NCBI RefSeq assembly: GCF_013394595.1
Contig: NZ_CP053348.1
Location: 1 to 64,000, forward strand
Reading direction: 5' to 3'
Source of the DNA: Winogradskyella forsetii
Lineage (GTDB): Bacteria > Bacteroidota > Bacteroidia > Flavobacteriales > Flavobacteriaceae
Length of the DNA stretch: 64,000 nt
Positions 18,564 to 28,143 of this stretch are shown here, in pieces (position 1 is the stretch's first letter; each line of letters begins with the position of its first letter). The notes under the pieces are model-generated. The model was not told the origin of the DNA, ran no database searches, and saw only the letters and a list, made by a program, of their open reading frames with translations. Position numbers and translations under genes: made by a program.

Positions 18564-19703
18564 ATGAAATTCAACACAAAAACAATCCATGGTGGTCAAA
18601 AACCAGATGCTGCTTATGGCTCAGTAATGCCGCCAATTTATCAAACTTCGACCTATGCACAATCGACGCCAGGTGGTCATAAAGGTTATGAATATTCTAG
18701 AACACACAATCCGACAAGATCAGCTTTAGAAAATGCTTTTGCAAGTATAGAAAATGGAAAATATGGTTTGGCATTTAGTTCTGGATTAGCGGCTATCGAT
18801 GCGATTTTGAAATTATTAAAACCAGGTGATGAAGTCATTTCGACCAATGATTTATATGGTGGGACGTATCGGTTATTCACTAAAATATATGAAGATTTCG
18901 GAATTAAATTTCATTTTATAGGAATGGAAAACGCCAATCGAATAGAAGACTATATGACTAAAAAAACCAAACTGATTTGGGTAGAAACGCCTACCAATCC
19001 TATGCTCAATATTATTGATATTGTATCAGCTGCAAAAATTGCAAAGACACATAAGGTGTTGTTGGCTGTGGATAATACCTTCGCTACGCCATATTTGCAA
19101 CAGCCTTTAGATTTGGGTGCGGATATCGTGATGCATTCCGCAACCAAATATCTTGGTGGTCATAGTGATTTGGTTATGGGCGCTTTGATTGTTAAGGATA
19201 AGGATTTAGCAGAGCGTTTATATTTTATCCAAAATGCAAGTGGTGCCGTTTGTGGTCCTCAAGATGCATTTTTAGCTTTAAGGGGAATTAAGACTTTACA
19301 TATTAGAATGCAACGCCATTGCGAAAATGGAAAAGCGGTTGCTGAATATTTAGCGCAACATCCAAAAATTGAAAATGTGTATTGGCCAGGTTTTAAAAAC
19401 CATCCAAATCATAGCATAGCAACCTCTCAAATGAATAATTATGGTGGTATGTTGTCATTTACTACCATAGGGAATAATTACAAAGAAGCCATTAGAATTG
19501 TTGAAAATTTAAAAATCTTTACGCTTGCAGAATCGCTTGGTGGCGTAGAGTCGTTGGCAGGTCATCCTGCAAGTATGACGCATGCCAGTATTCCTAAAGA
19601 AGAACGTGAAAAAACAGGCGTTGTGGATTCGTTAATTAGATTAAGCGTGGGTATTGAGGATGAAGCCGATTTAATCGCAGATTTAAAGCAAGCGATAGAC
19701 TAA
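18564..19703 (+). CDS. metB: cystathionine gamma-synthase / PLP transsulfuration enzyme
   Basis: PLP-dependent enzyme of 379 residues of the Cys/Met metabolism family. The Schiff-base lysine is Lys195 in SATKYLGGHSD. Other family marks are SSGLAAI, the segment ETPTNPMLN, and the C-terminal SLGGVESLAGHPASMTHAS. It makes or cleaves cystathionine; synthase and lyase (MetB and CGL) cannot be told apart safely by eye. No other sulphur gene is nearby. It has its own promoter. Confidence 0.9.
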   Translation: MKFNTKTIHGGQKPDAAYGSVMPPIYQTSTYAQSTPGGHKGYEYSRTHNPTRSALENAFASIENGKYGLAFSSGLAAIDAILKLLKPGDEVISTNDLYGGTYRLFTKIYEDFGIKFHFIGMENANRIEDYMTKKTKLIWVETPTNPMLNIIDIVSAAKIAKTHKVLLAVDNTFATPYLQQPLDLGADIVMHSATKYLGGHSDLVMGALIVKDKDLAERLYFIQNASGAVCGPQDAFLALRGIKTLHIRMQRHCENGKAVAEYLAQHPKIENVYWPGFKNHPNHSIATSQMNNYGGMLSFTTIGNNYKEAIRIVENLKIFTLAESLGGVESLAGHPASMTHASIPKEEREKTGVVDSLIRLSVGIEDEADLIADLKQAID

Positions 19704-19734
19704 GTTTAATCAGGACTGGCTATTTTCAAAATTT

Positions 19735-20523
19735 TTAATCGAAGTAATAGATATAACCAAAGTTGAGCCACAACAACCAATCATTGGCTTTGTTGGAGGC
19801 TAATTGATGATCTAAACCATCCATAGAATCATTAAAAAATTGCTGAAATCTCAAATCAACCATTAAATCTGAAAGAATAGTAAGCTTATATCTAACTCCC
19901 AAACTAGCCACTAAGGACCAAGCAGAGCCACTCTTATCACTGATCGATTCTGGTTCCCATAACGGATAAAAATTATTAGGATTATCAATATTTTGGTCTC
20001 CAAACGAAGTTTGCACAGATGGACTATACGAAACATATTGTGCGCCAATACTCCCAAATGGCGTTAAAGGAAAAACACCTTGGGAAAATCCCTTAATACT
20101 TAATGGGTAATACTCTAATTGTGCGCCTAAGTTCCAGTTTTGTGCTTCGCCAGAATGTGCTCTTAGCTTATCCGCACTAGTACTGGTTCTTTCCGCATCT
20201 ACCCATTTACCAAAATGATTGAGTTTAGTTTTGTTCCAAGATAATTCTGCGCGTACTTTGAAGTGGTCGGTAAAATAATTGTTTGCTGAATTATAATAGT
20301 AATTAGTAAGATAATCAAAGTTCATATAGTAGACTAGGCCAATTCCAAAACCCGTATTACCAGAATTTGTCTCAAAGTCATAACGCTCACCAAAATCAGA
20401 CTGAAACGCAACAGGACCAGCAATAACACCAACCTCGTGAGAAAATCCTAATTGAGAATAACTTAATTGCATTGATAAAAGGAATGCAAACAGCACGATT
20501 GGTTTTTTTATATCTATTGTCAT
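19735..20523 (-). CDS. outer-membrane beta-barrel protein (THC0290_0291 type)
   Basis: Protein of 262 residues with a signal peptide ending near SYSQ. The rest shows alternating aromatic residues and ends in a Phe/Tyr-rich strand (GYIYYFD), fitting a small outer-membrane barrel. From memory, relatives in Flavobacteriia are annotated as THC0290_0291 family and are typically adjacent to gdhA, as here; some databases wrongly label them glutamate dehydrogenase because of that. It has a near-consensus promoter and is divergent from gdhA. Confidence 0.7.
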   Translation of the reverse strand: MTIDIKKPIVLFAFLLSMQLSYSQLGFSHEVGVIAGPVAFQSDFGERYDFETNSGNTGFGIGLVYYMNFDYLTNYYYNSANNYFTDHFKVRAELSWNKTKLNHFGKWVDAERTSTSADKLRAHSGEAQNWNLGAQLEYYPLSIKGFSQGVFPLTPFGSIGAQYVSYSPSVQTSFGDQNIDNPNNFYPLWEPESISDKSGSAWSLVASLGVRYKLTILSDLMVDLRFQQFFNDSMDGLDHQLASNKANDWLLWLNFGYIYYFD

Positions 20524-20552
20524 TTAATTTTAAAATTGAGACTCTTGCCGAG

Positions 20553-20583
20553 CAAATATATAAAAACTCGACGAACTACCAAA
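20553..20583 (-). promoter_or_regulatory. consensus Bacteroidota promoter of the outer-membrane protein gene
   Basis: On the minus strand: TTTG (20583-20580), exactly 19 bases, then TATATTTG (20560-20553). The gene starts 30 bases further on. It is among the best consensus matches in the window. Confidence 0.75.
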
Positions 20584-20821
20584 TAAAACGGATAAAATGC
20601 ACACTTTATTATTTTATAAAGAAAAGCGTTAATGTTGATTTTGAAAAATTAAATAGGGATAAATAAAAATTAAACACTTATTTTTGTTGATAATAAATAT
20701 TTACGCACAATATATTATAATTTTCTAAATTAATATCGCTTAAAATGGTTTTTGTGCAATAACTCAAAAAATCTAAAGTGTAATTTTAATCATAATTCTA
20801 ACGCAATAATATAACAAATAA

Positions 20822-22165
20822 ATGAAAAAAAAAATAGAAGCATTTTTAGATCTTGTAAAAGAAAGAAATGGACATGAACCAGAATTCTTACAAGCGGTCC
20901 AAGAAGTCGCGGAAACAGTTATTCCTTATATAGCTAAACACGATATATATAATGGAAAAAACATTCTTTTGCGAATGGTGGAACCTGAAAGATTAATTTC
21001 ATTTAGGGTGAGTTGGGTTGATGATTCAGGCGAAATCCAAGTCAACAGAGGCTATAGGGTTCAAATGAACTCTGCTATTGGGCCATATAAGGGAGGTTTA
21101 CGTTTTCACCCAACTGTGAATGCCAGTATTTTAAAATTTTTAGCTTTTGAACAGGTCTTTAAAAATTCGTTGACCACATTACCAATGGGAGGTGGTAAAG
21201 GAGGCTCTGATTTTGACCCTAAAGGAAAGTCAGACAATGAAATTATGCGTTTTTGCCATGCATTTATGACGGAATTATTTAGACATATTGGTCATAATAC
21301 CGATGTGCCAGCAGGAGACATTGGTGTTGGAGCAAGGGAAATTGGTTTTATGTTCGGGATGTACAAAAAATTAAAAAACACATTTACAGGCGTTTTAACA
21401 GGAAAAGGACAATCCTGGGGAGGCTCTTTAATTAGACCGGAAGCCACAGGATATGGAACTGTGTATTTTGCCCAAAACATGCTGCAAAGAAAAGAGGACT
21501 CTTTTGATGGTAAAACAGTAGTTATTTCTGGATCTGGAAATGTGGCACAATATGCTGCGGAAAAGGCTATAGAATTAGGAGCTAAAGTGGTGACACTTTC
21601 AGATTCTGGAGGCTATATTTTTGATGCGGATGGCATTGATACCGAAAAGTTGAAACATGTGATGTATATTAAAAATGAAAAGCGCGGCCGAATTAGCGAA
21701 TACATTGACAAATATCCAAATGCCAAATTCCATAAAGGTGAAAGACCTTGGTCTGAAAAATGTGATATAGCATTGCCTTGTGCGACTCAAAATGAATTGA
21801 ATGGAGAAGAGGCGAAACAGTTAATAGCGAATGGATGTATGTGCATATCTGAAGGCGCAAATATGCCATCAACACCAGATGCGGTACATGAGTTCCAAAA
21901 AGCCAAAATCTTGTTTGCGCCAGGAAAAGCCTCAAATGCAGGAGGCGTGGCCACTTCTGGTTTAGAAATGAGTCAGAACTCACTTCGATTGAGCTGGACA
22001 AGGAAAGAGGTTGACGAAAAGTTAAAGGACATAATGGAAGATATCCACGACTCTTGCGTAGAATATGGGGAGAACGAAGATGGCTCTATAGATTACATTA
22101 GAGGGGCAAATATTGCTGGTTTTGTAAAAGTGGCCGATGCAATGTTAGCTCAAGGTGTCATTTAA
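20822..22165 (+). CDS. gdhA: NADP-specific glutamate dehydrogenase
   Basis: Converts 2-oxoglutarate and ammonia to glutamate with NADPH. The substrate loop PMGGGKGG has the catalytic Lys126, and GPYKGGLRFHP (88-98) and the Rossmann motif GSGNVAQYAAEKA follow. At 447 residues it is the hexameric, biosynthetic type. It is preceded by about 300 AT-rich bases without a gene of its own, leaving room for regulation. A strong terminator follows. Confidence 0.96.
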   Translation: MKKKIEAFLDLVKERNGHEPEFLQAVQEVAETVIPYIAKHDIYNGKNILLRMVEPERLISFRVSWVDDSGEIQVNRGYRVQMNSAIGPYKGGLRFHPTVNASILKFLAFEQVFKNSLTTLPMGGGKGGSDFDPKGKSDNEIMRFCHAFMTELFRHIGHNTDVPAGDIGVGAREIGFMFGMYKKLKNTFTGVLTGKGQSWGGSLIRPEATGYGTVYFAQNMLQRKEDSFDGKTVVISGSGNVAQYAAEKAIELGAKVVTLSDSGGYIFDADGIDTEKLKHVMYIKNEKRGRISEYIDKYPNAKFHKGERPWSEKCDIALPCATQNELNGEEAKQLIANGCMCISEGANMPSTPDAVHEFQKAKILFAPGKASNAGGVATSGLEMSQNSLRLSWTRKEVDEKLKDIMEDIHDSCVEYGENEDGSIDYIRGANIAGFVKVADAMLAQGVI

Positions 22166-22188
22166 AACTCACCGCAACAATTAATAAG

Positions 22189-22224
22189 AAGCTTCTATGG
22201 TATTAAACCATAGAAGCTTTTTTT
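22189..22224 (+). terminator. intrinsic terminator of gdhA
   Basis: Arms AAGCTTCTATGG (22189-22200) and its exact complement (22208-22219) enclose TATTAAA; a T run to 22224 follows. Confidence 0.93.
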
Positions 22225-22269
22225 ATGGACATTATATATGAATAGCACTTTATTATCGTTACTATTAAA

Positions 22270-22277
22270 TATCTTTG
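22270..22277 (+). promoter_or_regulatory. -7 box of the porZ-recO-TonB receptor operon
   Basis: TATCTTTG matches TAnnTTTG exactly, 18 bases ahead of the ATG at 22296. It overlaps an in-frame TTG at 22275, which speaks against that TTG as the start. Confidence 0.55.
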
Positions 22278-22295
22278 ACCAAACTTATATTTTTA

Positions 22296-24665
22296 ATGCG
22301 TAAGACTATATTAAAAATCTCTAGTATTCTTTTTTTGTTTTCGGCTTTAAGCTATGGCCAGGATTTCTCATCTTTATGGCAAGCACATTACTCGTATAAT
22401 AATATTGTAGATGTTGTATCTGGTGATAACAAAATATATGCTGCAGCAGAAAATGCGATTTTTGAATATGATGTTTTAACCAATGAGGTCACTACAATCA
22501 CCACCATAGATGGTTTGTCTGGTGAGCAAATCACCACCATTTCTTATAGTGAATTTTATCAATATCTAATTATAGGTTATGAGACCGGTTTAATAGAGTT
22601 ATATTCTGAAACAGATCGCGAAGTTTTAACTATAGTGGATATTTTGGAGAAACAAAATATCACGCCTTTAAATAAACGTATCAATCATTTTTATGAAAAT
22701 GAGGGCTTAGTTTACATTTCTACGGATTATGGTATTTCAATTTATGATTTAGAACGCTTAGAGTTTGGAGACACTTATTTTCTTGGCAATGGAGGAGCTC
22801 AAATAACCGTAAAACAAGTATCAATTTTAAACAATGAAATTTATGCAGCTTGCTTAAACAATAATGGTGTTAAAAAGGCAGATTTAGCGAATCCTAATCT
22901 TATTGATTTTCAGCAATGGCAAACTGTTATTTCTGGAAATTATTATACCATGAGTGTCCTTAATAATAATATTTACTCGGTAAGATCTAATAGGGTCTTA
23001 TATGAAATAGATGGTGCTTCAATTAATACTTTGACAACATTACCTTTATTACCTCTAGACGCAGAAGTGACAGATGCTAATTTAATATTTGCAATGTCAA
23101 ATTCGGTTAATGTTTATAATAGCAATATTCAACTTGTTAATTCTTTTCAGCCTAATTCCGAATTCAATACCAATTTTAGTTCAGCAACTATTTTGAATGC
23201 AGATATTTACATAGGTACCGGTAAATTAGGTGTTTTGAGAACGGACATAAATACTTCTGAAAGCTATTTAGAAATTTTACCCAATGGGCCATTATATAAT
23301 AATGTTTTTAGGTTAAATTCTGAAACCGCTAGTGTTTGGGCTTCGTTTGGTGATTATGATACCACTACAAACCCTTATCCATTACGAAGTAGAGGATTAA
23401 GCTATTTTAGAAATGAACAATGGGAATCCATCCCCTATGAAAGTGTATTTGAAGCAAAGAATTTATCTAAAATTTCAATCAACCCATTTGATAGATTACA
23501 GGTTTTTATAAGTGCGCCTCATAGCGGATTATTAGAGTTGAACAACTTTGAACCAACTGTTCTTTACAATGAGAATAATAGCGGACTAGAACCTTTAGGT
23601 ACCTCTACTAGTGTTAGAGTTACAGATACTGAATTTGATAGTGATGGTTTACTTTGGTCCGTATCCAGTAGAATTGCTGAACCGTTAAAATCCTATAATC
23701 CATCAACTGGTAATTGGGAGAGCTATAGTTTTTCGAATTTAATTGAAGATCCTGATGATGAAGATGGTTTTTTTGCCATTGAAATAGATAACAACGGTAC
23801 TAAATGGATTGGATCTTATGATAACGGACTGATAGCTTACAATGAAAGTATTGCAACAGATCCTTTAAGGAATATTAATGGCGAAGAACAAAATATATTA
23901 CCCTTTACTAGAATTATAAGTTTAGCTTTAGATAATAATAGTCAACTATGGGTTGGTACTACAAAAGGTATAAGGGTTCTATTTAATCCATTGGGATTTT
24001 ATGATAATCCCAGCCCATCGCTAAGCCAAGTTATTATATTAGAAGATGGTATTCCAAAGGAATTGTTAGAAAATCAGATCATTTCAGACATTGAAGTCGA
24101 TGGCTCCAACAATAAATGGATTGGTACATTCGATTCTGGTGTATTTTATTTTTCGCCAGATGGGCAAAATACAATATATCATTTTACTACTGATAATTCG
24201 CCATTACCTTCTAACCGAATCAATGATATTTCACTAGACCCTAATAATGGCTCGGTTTATATAGCCACAACAAAAGGACTATTATCTTTTAAAGCAGGAG
24301 GGTCTAAGCCACAAGAAACCTTAGAAGATGCTTTTGCATATCCTAATCCGGTGCGACCAGAATATGACGTTCTGGGATATAACGATCTTAACGACATCAA
24401 TAAAGGTATAAAAGTGAGCGGATTAACAGAGCGTGTCAATATTAAAATTACCGATATTGAAGGGAATTTGGTTGCAGAAGCACAATCCAATATTAATTTA
24501 AGATCTTCAAATACCAATTATAATTTCGCTATTGATGGTGGTACAGCCATTTGGAACGGTAAAAATTTGGCTAATTCGGTAGTGCGGACAGGTGTCTATT
24601 TAATTATGATTTCCGATTTAGAGTCTTTTGAAACCAAAGTGCTAAAAGTCCTCATAGTCCGTTAA
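22296..24665 (+). CDS. porZ: PorZ-like type IX secretion beta-propeller protein
   Basis: Protein of about 789 residues. I start it at ATG 22296 (MRKTILK) rather than the TTG at 22275. A signal peptide ends near ALSYGQ. Two beta-propeller parts follow, with units like DNNGTKWIGSYDNGLIAYN and NSQLWVGTTKGIRVL. The C-terminal 90 residues (AYPNPVRPEYD...GVYLIMISD) are a T9SS sorting-type domain. In Porphyromonas, PorZ sits on the cell surface and is needed for processing T9SS cargo. The position directly ahead of recO agrees with flavobacterial gene order. Confidence 0.82.
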   Translation: MRKTILKISSILFLFSALSYGQDFSSLWQAHYSYNNIVDVVSGDNKIYAAAENAIFEYDVLTNEVTTITTIDGLSGEQITTISYSEFYQYLIIGYETGLIELYSETDREVLTIVDILEKQNITPLNKRINHFYENEGLVYISTDYGISIYDLERLEFGDTYFLGNGGAQITVKQVSILNNEIYAACLNNNGVKKADLANPNLIDFQQWQTVISGNYYTMSVLNNNIYSVRSNRVLYEIDGASINTLTTLPLLPLDAEVTDANLIFAMSNSVNVYNSNIQLVNSFQPNSEFNTNFSSATILNADIYIGTGKLGVLRTDINTSESYLEILPNGPLYNNVFRLNSETASVWASFGDYDTTTNPYPLRSRGLSYFRNEQWESIPYESVFEAKNLSKISINPFDRLQVFISAPHSGLLELNNFEPTVLYNENNSGLEPLGTSTSVRVTDTEFDSDGLLWSVSSRIAEPLKSYNPSTGNWESYSFSNLIEDPDDEDGFFAIEIDNNGTKWIGSYDNGLIAYNESIATDPLRNINGEEQNILPFTRIISLALDNNSQLWVGTTKGIRVLFNPLGFYDNPSPSLSQVIILEDGIPKELLENQIISDIEVDGSNNKWIGTFDSGVFYFSPDGQNTIYHFTTDNSPLPSNRINDISLDPNNGSVYIATTKGLLSFKAGGSKPQETLEDAFAYPNPVRPEYDVLGYNDLNDINKGIKVSGLTERVNIKITDIEGNLVAEAQSNINLRSSNTNYNFAIDGGTAIWNGKNLANSVVRTGVYLIMISDLESFETKVLKVLIVR

Positions 24666-24668
24666 AGC

Positions 24669-25388
24669 ATGCGTACTAAAAACAATAGCATTGTGCTTTC
24701 AAAATTAAAGTATAGAGATTACGATCTTATTGTAAAGTGTTATACTGAGCAACGCGGTGTGGTTAGTTATCTCTTAAGAGGTGTGTTGAAATCTAAAAAA
24801 GGCTTGTCTAAAACCGTGTATTATCAAGCCTTGTCACAACTTCAAATTGAGGAAAATTATAAACCCAACCAATCTCTTCATTTTATAAGTGAGGTTAAGT
24901 TTAACTACATCTACAAAAGTCTTCACACCAACATTTATAAGAGTGCTATTGTTCTTTTTTTATCCGAAATTCTTTCCAACGTTCTAAAAGAAGAAGAAAA
25001 GAATGAAGATTTATTCCAGTTTATTTCAGTTGCCCTACAGTATTTGGATAATGAGGATCAGTTTTCAAATTTTCATTTATTGTTTTTATTGAAGTTAACA
25101 CGCTATTTAGGATTTCAACCCGAAAACGTGAATACAGATTACAACTACTTTAATTTGGAATCGGGAATTTTTGAAGCGTCAAACCACGGAGTTTACTCCA
25201 TTTCTGGTGAAAATTTAACACTGTTGAAATGCTTGTTAGGCACAAACTTTGATGCCTTAAATGCAGTAAAGGTTAATGCCAAACAAAGACAGGAGTTTTT
25301 AAATCTTTTGTTGTATTATTTTGAATTACATTTGGGCAGTTTTAAAAAACCTAAATCTTTACAAGTCCTTAATGAAGTGTTTCATTAG
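24669..25388 (+). CDS. recO: DNA repair protein RecO
   Basis: Recombination mediator that acts with RecF/RecR to load RecA. The OB-fold N-terminus carries KYRDYDLIVKCYTEQRGVVSYLLRG in part; a helical C-terminal part follows. The four-Cys zinc cluster of many RecO proteins is absent; only isolated Cys residues are seen, which I recall as usual for Bacteroidota. The 239 residues are normal. It starts three bases after porZ ends. Confidence 0.92.
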   Translation: MRTKNNSIVLSKLKYRDYDLIVKCYTEQRGVVSYLLRGVLKSKKGLSKTVYYQALSQLQIEENYKPNQSLHFISEVKFNYIYKSLHTNIYKSAIVLFLSEILSNVLKEEEKNEDLFQFISVALQYLDNEDQFSNFHLLFLLKLTRYLGFQPENVNTDYNYFNLESGIFEASNHGVYSISGENLTLLKCLLGTNFDALNAVKVNAKQRQEFLNLLLYYFELHLGSFKKPKSLQVLNEVFH

Positions 25389-25409
25389 GGTAAAATTCTA
25401 AAGGGTATA

Positions 25410-27839
25410 ATGCGTTCACAAGTGAAGAACACTATAATATATTTTATTTTTTCAGTTCTATTTCTACAACTCTCTTATGGGCAAAACGTTACCGTTTTAG
25501 AAGCAGATAGCGGAACACCAATTCCTGGAGTGACGCTTTACAATCTTAAGAAAAGCAAGACTAGAATCACGGATTTGGATGGTAAAGCCTCATTATCACA
25601 CTTCAGTGAAAATGAGATGATCGTGTTTCAAGATTTTCTATATGAACAACAACGAGTAACAAAATCTGAAATTTCCAAGAACAATAACATCGTCTATCTC
25701 GTTCCAAAAGTGGAAGGGTTAAAACAAATCGTCATTTCAGCCTCTAAATTCGAACAACAAAAACGCGATATTCCACAAACAATCATCAGTATAGACGCCA
25801 AAGACATTGCCATGGCAAATCCGCAAACCAGTGCCGATTTATTGGAAAACACAGGGAATATTTACATTCAGAAAAGTCAGTTGGGTGGTGGTAGCCCAAT
25901 GATAAGAGGATTTTCTACCAATAGGCTTTTAATCACGGTTGATGGCGTGCGAATGAACAATGCCATATTTAGAGGCGGCAATCTTCAAAATGTAATTTCT
26001 ATAGATCCCTTCGCTATAAAAAATACGGAAGTCACTTTAGGCGCAGGTTCTGTGGTTTATGGTAGTGATGCCATTGGTGGTGTTATGAGTTTTTACACTA
26101 AAAAACCACAACTATCGTATAGGGATGATTTGTATTTAACCGCCAATGTGTTAGCCAGATATGCTAGTGCCAACGAAGAAAAAACCGGTCATTTTGATGT
26201 CAATTTAGGCTATAGGAAATGGGCGTTTTTAACGAGTGCCAGCTATACCCATTTCGATGATCTTAGAATGGGTAGTAAAGGTCCGACCGACTATCTTAGG
26301 CCAGAGTTTGTCATAAGGGAAAATGGCGAAGATGTTATTGTCACCAATCCTAATCCATTAGTGCAAACGCCTACTGGTTACGACCAGATTAACCTGATGC
26401 AAAAAGCAAGGTACGAGCCATCCGATAATCTTAATTTTGATTTTGGATTGTACTTTTCTACGACTTCAGATTATTCCAGGTATGATCGATTACTAAGGTA
26501 CAGAGGCGATAATTTACGTTCTGCCGAATGGAATTACGGGCCACAGCAATGGCTTATGGGAAATTTTCAAATGACCAAATTAAGTAGTAATTCTAATCTG
26601 TACGATAAAATCCAGACCACTTTAGCTTATCAAAATTTTAAAGAAAGTAGAGAAGATAGGGATTATCAATCCGCCATCCGTGAGCTAAGATCAGAATCTG
26701 TTGATGCGATATCCTTTAATCTAGATTTGGAAAAAAACTTGAATCAGAAAACGAGCGTTTTTTATGGTGCAGAATATCTGCACAATACAGTAGGCTCAGA
26801 AGGGCATGAAGAAAATATCGAAACCAATGCAACCGCTCCTAACGTAACGCGCTATCCAGATGGCTCTACATGGCAATCAGTAGCGGCTTATGCCAGTTTA
26901 AAGTATAAACCCAATTCTAAATTTGTGTTTCAAACAGGATTACGCTATAATCAAGTGATTGCTAAAGCGGACTTTACGGAGAATAATACATTTTTAAACC
27001 TCCCTTTTAATGATGTTGAGATTAATACAGGTGCCTTAACAGGAACGGCTGGCTTTACATGGTCGCCAAGCGAATTGATGCAATGGAAATTAAACGCTTC
27101 CACAGCTTTTAGAGCACCAAATATAGATGATATCGGTAAGGTGTTTGATAGCGAACCTGGAGCCGTAGTGGTGCCAAATAATAATCTTGAAGCAGAATAT
27201 GCCTATAGTGGTGAGCTAGGATTAAAGCTGAATTTCGACAACAAAGTGATCCTGGATATGGCAACCTATTACACCTTTTTAGATAATGCCTTAATCAGAA
27301 GAGCTTATAAATTAAATGGCGAAACTGAAATTATGTATGATGGCGAGTTGAGTACGGTTCAAGCCATACAAAATGCTTCAAAAGCATGGATTTATGGGTT
27401 TGAAGTAGGTTTGGAGGTCAATTTTTCTAAATATTTAAAATTGCGTTCCCAATATAATGTTATTGGTGGTACCGAAGACAATAATGGAATTGAAGAACCT
27501 GTGAGGCATGTGGCTCCAAATTTTGGGCGAACGCATTTCATCTGGAAAAACAATAAATTACAATTAGATGCTTTTTTGGTTTACAATAATGAACTTTCTT
27601 ATAATCAATTGGCACCTTCAGAAATTGAAAAAGATTATCTCTATGCCTTAGATGCCAATGGAAATCCGTATGCACCATCATGGCATACACTCAATTTTAG
27701 AACCCAATATCAGTACAATGATAACTTAAGCATTACGGCGAGCTTGGAAAATATAACCGACCAACGTTACAGACCTTATTCTTCAGGAATTTCGGCTGCT
27801 GGTAGAAACCTTATTCTCGCTTTAAAATACACGCTTTAG
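25410..27839 (+). CDS. TonB-dependent receptor
   Basis: Outer-membrane receptor of 809 residues. The signal peptide ends near QLSYG. A carboxypeptidase-like regulatory domain covers about 25-100, followed by the plug (GGGSPMIRGFSTNRLLITVD with VYGSDAIGGVMSFYTKKP) and a 22-strand barrel ending in NLILALKYTL. The plug sequence is closest in style to haem/haemoglobin- and siderophore-type receptors; the ligand is inferred only. It lies 21 bases after recO, the last gene of the operon. No partner SusD gene is present. Confidence 0.92.
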   Translation: MRSQVKNTIIYFIFSVLFLQLSYGQNVTVLEADSGTPIPGVTLYNLKKSKTRITDLDGKASLSHFSENEMIVFQDFLYEQQRVTKSEISKNNNIVYLVPKVEGLKQIVISASKFEQQKRDIPQTIISIDAKDIAMANPQTSADLLENTGNIYIQKSQLGGGSPMIRGFSTNRLLITVDGVRMNNAIFRGGNLQNVISIDPFAIKNTEVTLGAGSVVYGSDAIGGVMSFYTKKPQLSYRDDLYLTANVLARYASANEEKTGHFDVNLGYRKWAFLTSASYTHFDDLRMGSKGPTDYLRPEFVIRENGEDVIVTNPNPLVQTPTGYDQINLMQKARYEPSDNLNFDFGLYFSTTSDYSRYDRLLRYRGDNLRSAEWNYGPQQWLMGNFQMTKLSSNSNLYDKIQTTLAYQNFKESREDRDYQSAIRELRSESVDAISFNLDLEKNLNQKTSVFYGAEYLHNTVGSEGHEENIETNATAPNVTRYPDGSTWQSVAAYASLKYKPNSKFVFQTGLRYNQVIAKADFTENNTFLNLPFNDVEINTGALTGTAGFTWSPSELMQWKLNASTAFRAPNIDDIGKVFDSEPGAVVVPNNNLEAEYAYSGELGLKLNFDNKVILDMATYYTFLDNALIRRAYKLNGETEIMYDGELSTVQAIQNASKAWIYGFEVGLEVNFSKYLKLRSQYNVIGGTEDNNGIEEPVRHVAPNFGRTHFIWKNNKLQLDAFLVYNNELSYNQLAPSEIEKDYLYALDANGNPYAPSWHTLNFRTQYQYNDNLSITASLENITDQRYRPYSSGISAAGRNLILALKYTL

Positions 27840-28143
27840 TATCTGTTTATTTATATTATAAGTATTACAATTTCGATGTTTTCATGTGCATACTTGTCTG
27901 CTTTAACATGGTTACAAGCTTTTGTATCTGACCTACAAGTTACCTGAAGGTTATACGGCTTAGATATGTGGCATATACGGAAGCTATACGGATAAGGCCC
28001 GAATATCACCCGAAATAACTACGGGTGAACCCATATTGAGATCTGGTAGTGCTTCTTGTTTAAGCCTTGCTACATCTGGCCTATATGAAAAAGCCTCATT
28101 TTTTAGATGAGGTTTATTTTACATCATATAACAGCTTTTAATT
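27840..28143. other. non-coding interval with palindromes
   Basis: These 304 bases lie between convergent genes. A 7-base inverted repeat (TCACCCG / CGGGTGA, 28009-28031) and a terminator hairpin near 28100 are visible. The part from 27890 to 28070 is less AT-rich than usual intergenic DNA here and carries two GGTTATACGG/AAGCTATACGG-like copies around 27957 and 27991. No convincing ORF is seen. Confidence 0.5.
28086..28117 (-). terminator. two-way terminator between receptor and T9SS gene
   Basis: Arms AAGCCTCAT (28091-28099) and ATGAGGTTT (28107-28115), with one G-T pair. T-rich flanks on both strands (A run at 28088-28092, T run at 28113-28120). Confidence 0.75.

Noticed and set aside
20472..20666. 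64-codon ORF ahead of gdhA on the + strand
   Set aside because: It overlaps the start and promoter of the minus-strand outer-membrane gene and is Lys/Asn-rich as expected from AT-rich intergenic DNA.
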